A DNA stretch of 7,167 nt, taken from contig JAGCCO010000052.1 in assembly GCA_017651645.1 (NCBI GenBank), forward strand, positions 1 through 7,167, given 5' to 3'. Below the pieces are notes generated by a model. It ran no database searches. It saw only the letters and a program-made list of their open reading frames with translations, and was not told the DNA's origin. The stretch comes from Bacteroidales bacterium (GTDB taxonomy: Bacteria > Bacteroidota > Bacteroidia > Bacteroidales > F082). Below are positions 5,870-7,167 of the stretch, one piece after another (within the stretch, counting starts at the first letter, position 1; each line of letters begins with the position of its first letter). Made by a program: the position numbers and the translations under genes.

Positions 5870-5900
5870 CTCCACACCAATCCATTCACGGGCGGGAACT
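5870..5900 (+). repeat. 31-bp direct repeat, copy 2
   Basis: This is the partner of 128-158, with 29 of 31 bases identical (differences at 5876 and 5896). It lies 22 bp outside the right end of the IS21 element, so it is not part of the element. Here the frame HQSIHGREL stays open and continues into the coding remnant that ends at 6066. Confidence 0.7.
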
Positions 5901-6066
5901 CTATCAGGAAGAGAAAGTGATTGAGCAGTATAGTGTGATTGGGAGAAAAACGCTATTTTTAGGCCGTTATATCGAAGTATATATCCATGAAAAGAGTTAT
6001 ATCTATTATCTTGTTGATGACGGCGTTCTGTCTTTCTTCTTTTGGGCAGATATTCATAATAGATAA
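5875..6066 (+). pseudogene. Coding remnant (IHGRELYQEEKVIEQY) upstream of the secreted-protein gene
   Basis: An open frame without its own start runs from the repeat to a TAG at 6064-6066. Its first part (LYQEEKVIEQYSVIGRK, encoded at about 5899-5949) resembles the peptide encoded at 6891-6941 (MYRDGKVVAQYTAMGRR): 7 of 17 residues are identical and most others conservative. That resemblance argues that this frame was once coding. The last 80 bases overlap the next gene in another frame and are probably not coding in this one. I do not recognise the parent protein. It could be the 3' end of a gene cut off by the insertion sequence or by recombination at the 31-bp repeat. Confidence 0.4.
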
Positions 6067-6889
6067 ACAAGGCAATGTATATGATGGCGCTGGAGGACCT
6101 TTAAATCTTGGTGAGGAATTGTTTCTCTACAAGGATATTATTGGTCGATATCCTAATGATAAAGATGCTCTTTTGGACTTCATTCTAGATAAGGATAGAT
6201 ACAACAGTGTCGATAGCCTTCATCTTGATTATTACAATATCCAGCAGCAATTCTATATAAAAACTATCAAGAAGCATAGGAATAAACTTACTACCTCTGG
6301 TGATACCTGCTCGTTTTACATTGCAAAAGAAAGATATACAATCCAGTGTACCGGCGGAGTAGCTCAATTACAGAATTATGATTCTGATATGTTTCTGGCT
6401 TGGAGACGCTCTAACTTCTATGACAAGAATGGCAAGTACCTTTGGACGCTTGTTGACGAGTCACCTTCTTTGCCTTCTGCCATAAAAGATCTTGGTACGC
6501 GGTTTCGTTATGTTGTAACCATGGAACCGAAATTTCATTATAATTCGGAGAAAATTGATATTGACGAGGATGAGATGATGTATGAAGTGTTGCCGAGCAA
6601 TGCGCGTGTGTTTGTTCCAGTTACAATGACTAGAAGCGGGGCCTTTCGTTACGACCTATCTTGCCTAGAGGGCATTCAAATGTATTATCAGATCTATGAA
6701 GAGCCTCTCAAACGAACGAGCATTATCGGCCCAATAACAATAGAAGATGCTATCGACCCTGACTATTTTGATGCAATCAAGGTCTATATGAAGAGCTTCT
6801 TGGATCAGCACGAAGAAGTCGACAGAATGGAACTATGGGAACTGATTCTTTTCAATAATCCTCCCAGAGAGTCAGGAGCGGAACAATAA
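5987..6889 (+). CDS. Secreted or periplasmic protein of unknown function
   Basis: The product is 300 residues. MKRVISIILLMTAFCLSSFG followed by Gln21 is a good type I signal peptide, and cleavage before Gln after S-x-G is common in Bacteroidetes. The mature protein is mixed alpha/beta and acidic. It has an early GRYPNDKDALLDFILDK segment, an IDIDEDEMMYEVLPSN acidic stretch at about 190-205, and a helical C-terminus (YFDAIKVYMKSFLDQ, EVDRMELWELILF). There is no lipobox, no other membrane span and no domain I recognise. It is clearly more AT-rich than the IS and the lipoprotein operon, which suggests separate acquisition. The ATG at 5987 is chosen because it begins the signal peptide. It could be driven by the outward promoter in the IS end, about 145 bp upstream. 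The stop is followed one base later by the second coding remnant. Confidence 0.78.
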   Translation: MKRVISIILLMTAFCLSSFGQIFIIDKQGNVYDGAGGPLNLGEELFLYKDIIGRYPNDKDALLDFILDKDRYNSVDSLHLDYYNIQQQFYIKTIKKHRNKLTTSGDTCSFYIAKERYTIQCTGGVAQLQNYDSDMFLAWRRSNFYDKNGKYLWTLVDESPSLPSAIKDLGTRFRYVVTMEPKFHYNSEKIDIDEDEMMYEVLPSNARVFVPVTMTRSGAFRYDLSCLEGIQMYYQIYEEPLKRTSIIGPITIEDAIDPDYFDAIKVYMKSFLDQHEEVDRMELWELILFNNPPRESGAEQ

Positions 6890-6890
6890 T

Positions 6891-7018
6891 ATGTATCGTG
6901 ACGGGAAGGTGGTAGCGCAATATACAGCGATGGGACGGCGGTGAAGATTCGGCGGTTGGATCTCCCGGCGGTTTTGGAGATGAAGAATAATGTGTCTATC
7001 TTTATTTCCATAACTTAA
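6891..7018 (+). pseudogene. Frameshifted coding remnant (MYRDGKVVAQYTAMG)
   Basis: An ATG at 6891 opens an 18-codon frame (MYRDGKVVAQYTAMGRR, stop 6942-6944). The next frame is open from about 6935 to a TAA at 7016-7018 and reads TAVKIRRLDLPAVLEMKNN and onward. Joining them by one frameshift near 6935 gives a continuous coding-like peptide of about 42 residues, its first part related to the remnant at 5899-5949. This looks like the decayed end of a gene whose other copy lies 1 kb upstream. Very small intact genes cannot be excluded. Confidence 0.4.
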
Positions 7019-7034
7019 TTATGCCAGGATTTGT

Positions 7035-7167
7035 ATGAGCGATCCAAATATCATAAAGCCGTTGGTGCTGACAAATAGAGGGCACTTCAAGCAGTTGATG
7101 GTCATAACTCTGGTTTTGGTGGCCATTGTTGCAGCGCTCTATCGGTTATTGATTCCACGTCCTGTTC
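7035..7167 (+). CDS. N-terminus of a membrane protein (3' end outside window)
   Basis: An ATG at 7035 opens a frame to the window edge, 44 complete codons. After a short basic N-terminus (MSDPNIIKPLVLTNRGHFKQ) comes a hydrophobic helix (LMVITLVLVAIVAALY, about residues 21-36) and then RLLIPRPV. This fits a signal anchor of a single-span protein, or the first span of a larger one. TATCTTTA at 6997-7004 is one base from the -7 consensus. The family cannot be named from this fragment. Confidence 0.6.
   Translation, partial: MSDPNIIKPLVLTNRGHFKQLMVITLVLVAIVAALYRLLIPRPV

Overview
The window looks like chromosomal or accessory DNA of a Bacteroidales bacterium (Bacteroides/Prevotella type). Four things support this. 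Several start regions carry promoter -7 boxes of the form TAnnTTTG, and there are no Shine-Dalgarno sites. A BACON-like C-terminus sits at the left edge. The lipoproteins and the 21-residue leucine-rich repeats (LDCSxNxLxxLDxSxNTx) are of the Bacteroidetes kind. There is also a lipoprotein-like TPR protein with one membrane span and a LuxR-like C-terminal helix-turn-helix. The lineage is inferred from these traits and not from any database match.

Layout. (1) Positions 1-93 are the last 30 codons of a + strand gene, probably a BACON-domain surface protein, followed by about 200 bp without a convincing gene but with one copy of a 31-bp repeat. (2) Positions 301-1932 (-) encode a membrane-anchored TPR/HTH regulator. 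(3) A 226-bp divergent promoter region follows, with a near-consensus Bacteroides promoter and a small palindrome between its -33 and -7 boxes. (4) Positions 2159-3270 (+) hold two translationally coupled lipoprotein genes: an orphan, and an EF-hand plus leucine-rich-repeat protein. The divergent arrangement suggests that the TPR/HTH protein may control them. (5) Positions 3296-5847 hold an apparently intact IS21-family insertion sequence on the - strand: istA with a D148/D212/E258 triad, istB with Walker A and B, and two tandem 24-bp repeats at each end. (6) Positions 5848-7167 are more AT-rich. They hold a second copy of the 31-bp repeat, a coding remnant, a secreted protein of unknown function (5987-6889), a second related and frameshifted remnant, and the first 44 codons of a membrane protein cut by the right edge.

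Most interesting signals. A 16-bp inverted repeat covers both the predicted istA -7 box and its start codon. A transcript from istA's own promoter would lack one arm, whereas read-through RNA from outside the element would fold and hide the start codon. This is a plausible guard against accidental activation by neighbouring promoters. The right terminal repeat also carries a -7 box facing outward toward the 5987 gene. The related remnants and the 31-bp repeat around the accessory genes suggest a recombining locus in which downstream genes have been exchanged. No tRNA, rRNA, CRISPR array or convincing intrinsic terminator was seen.
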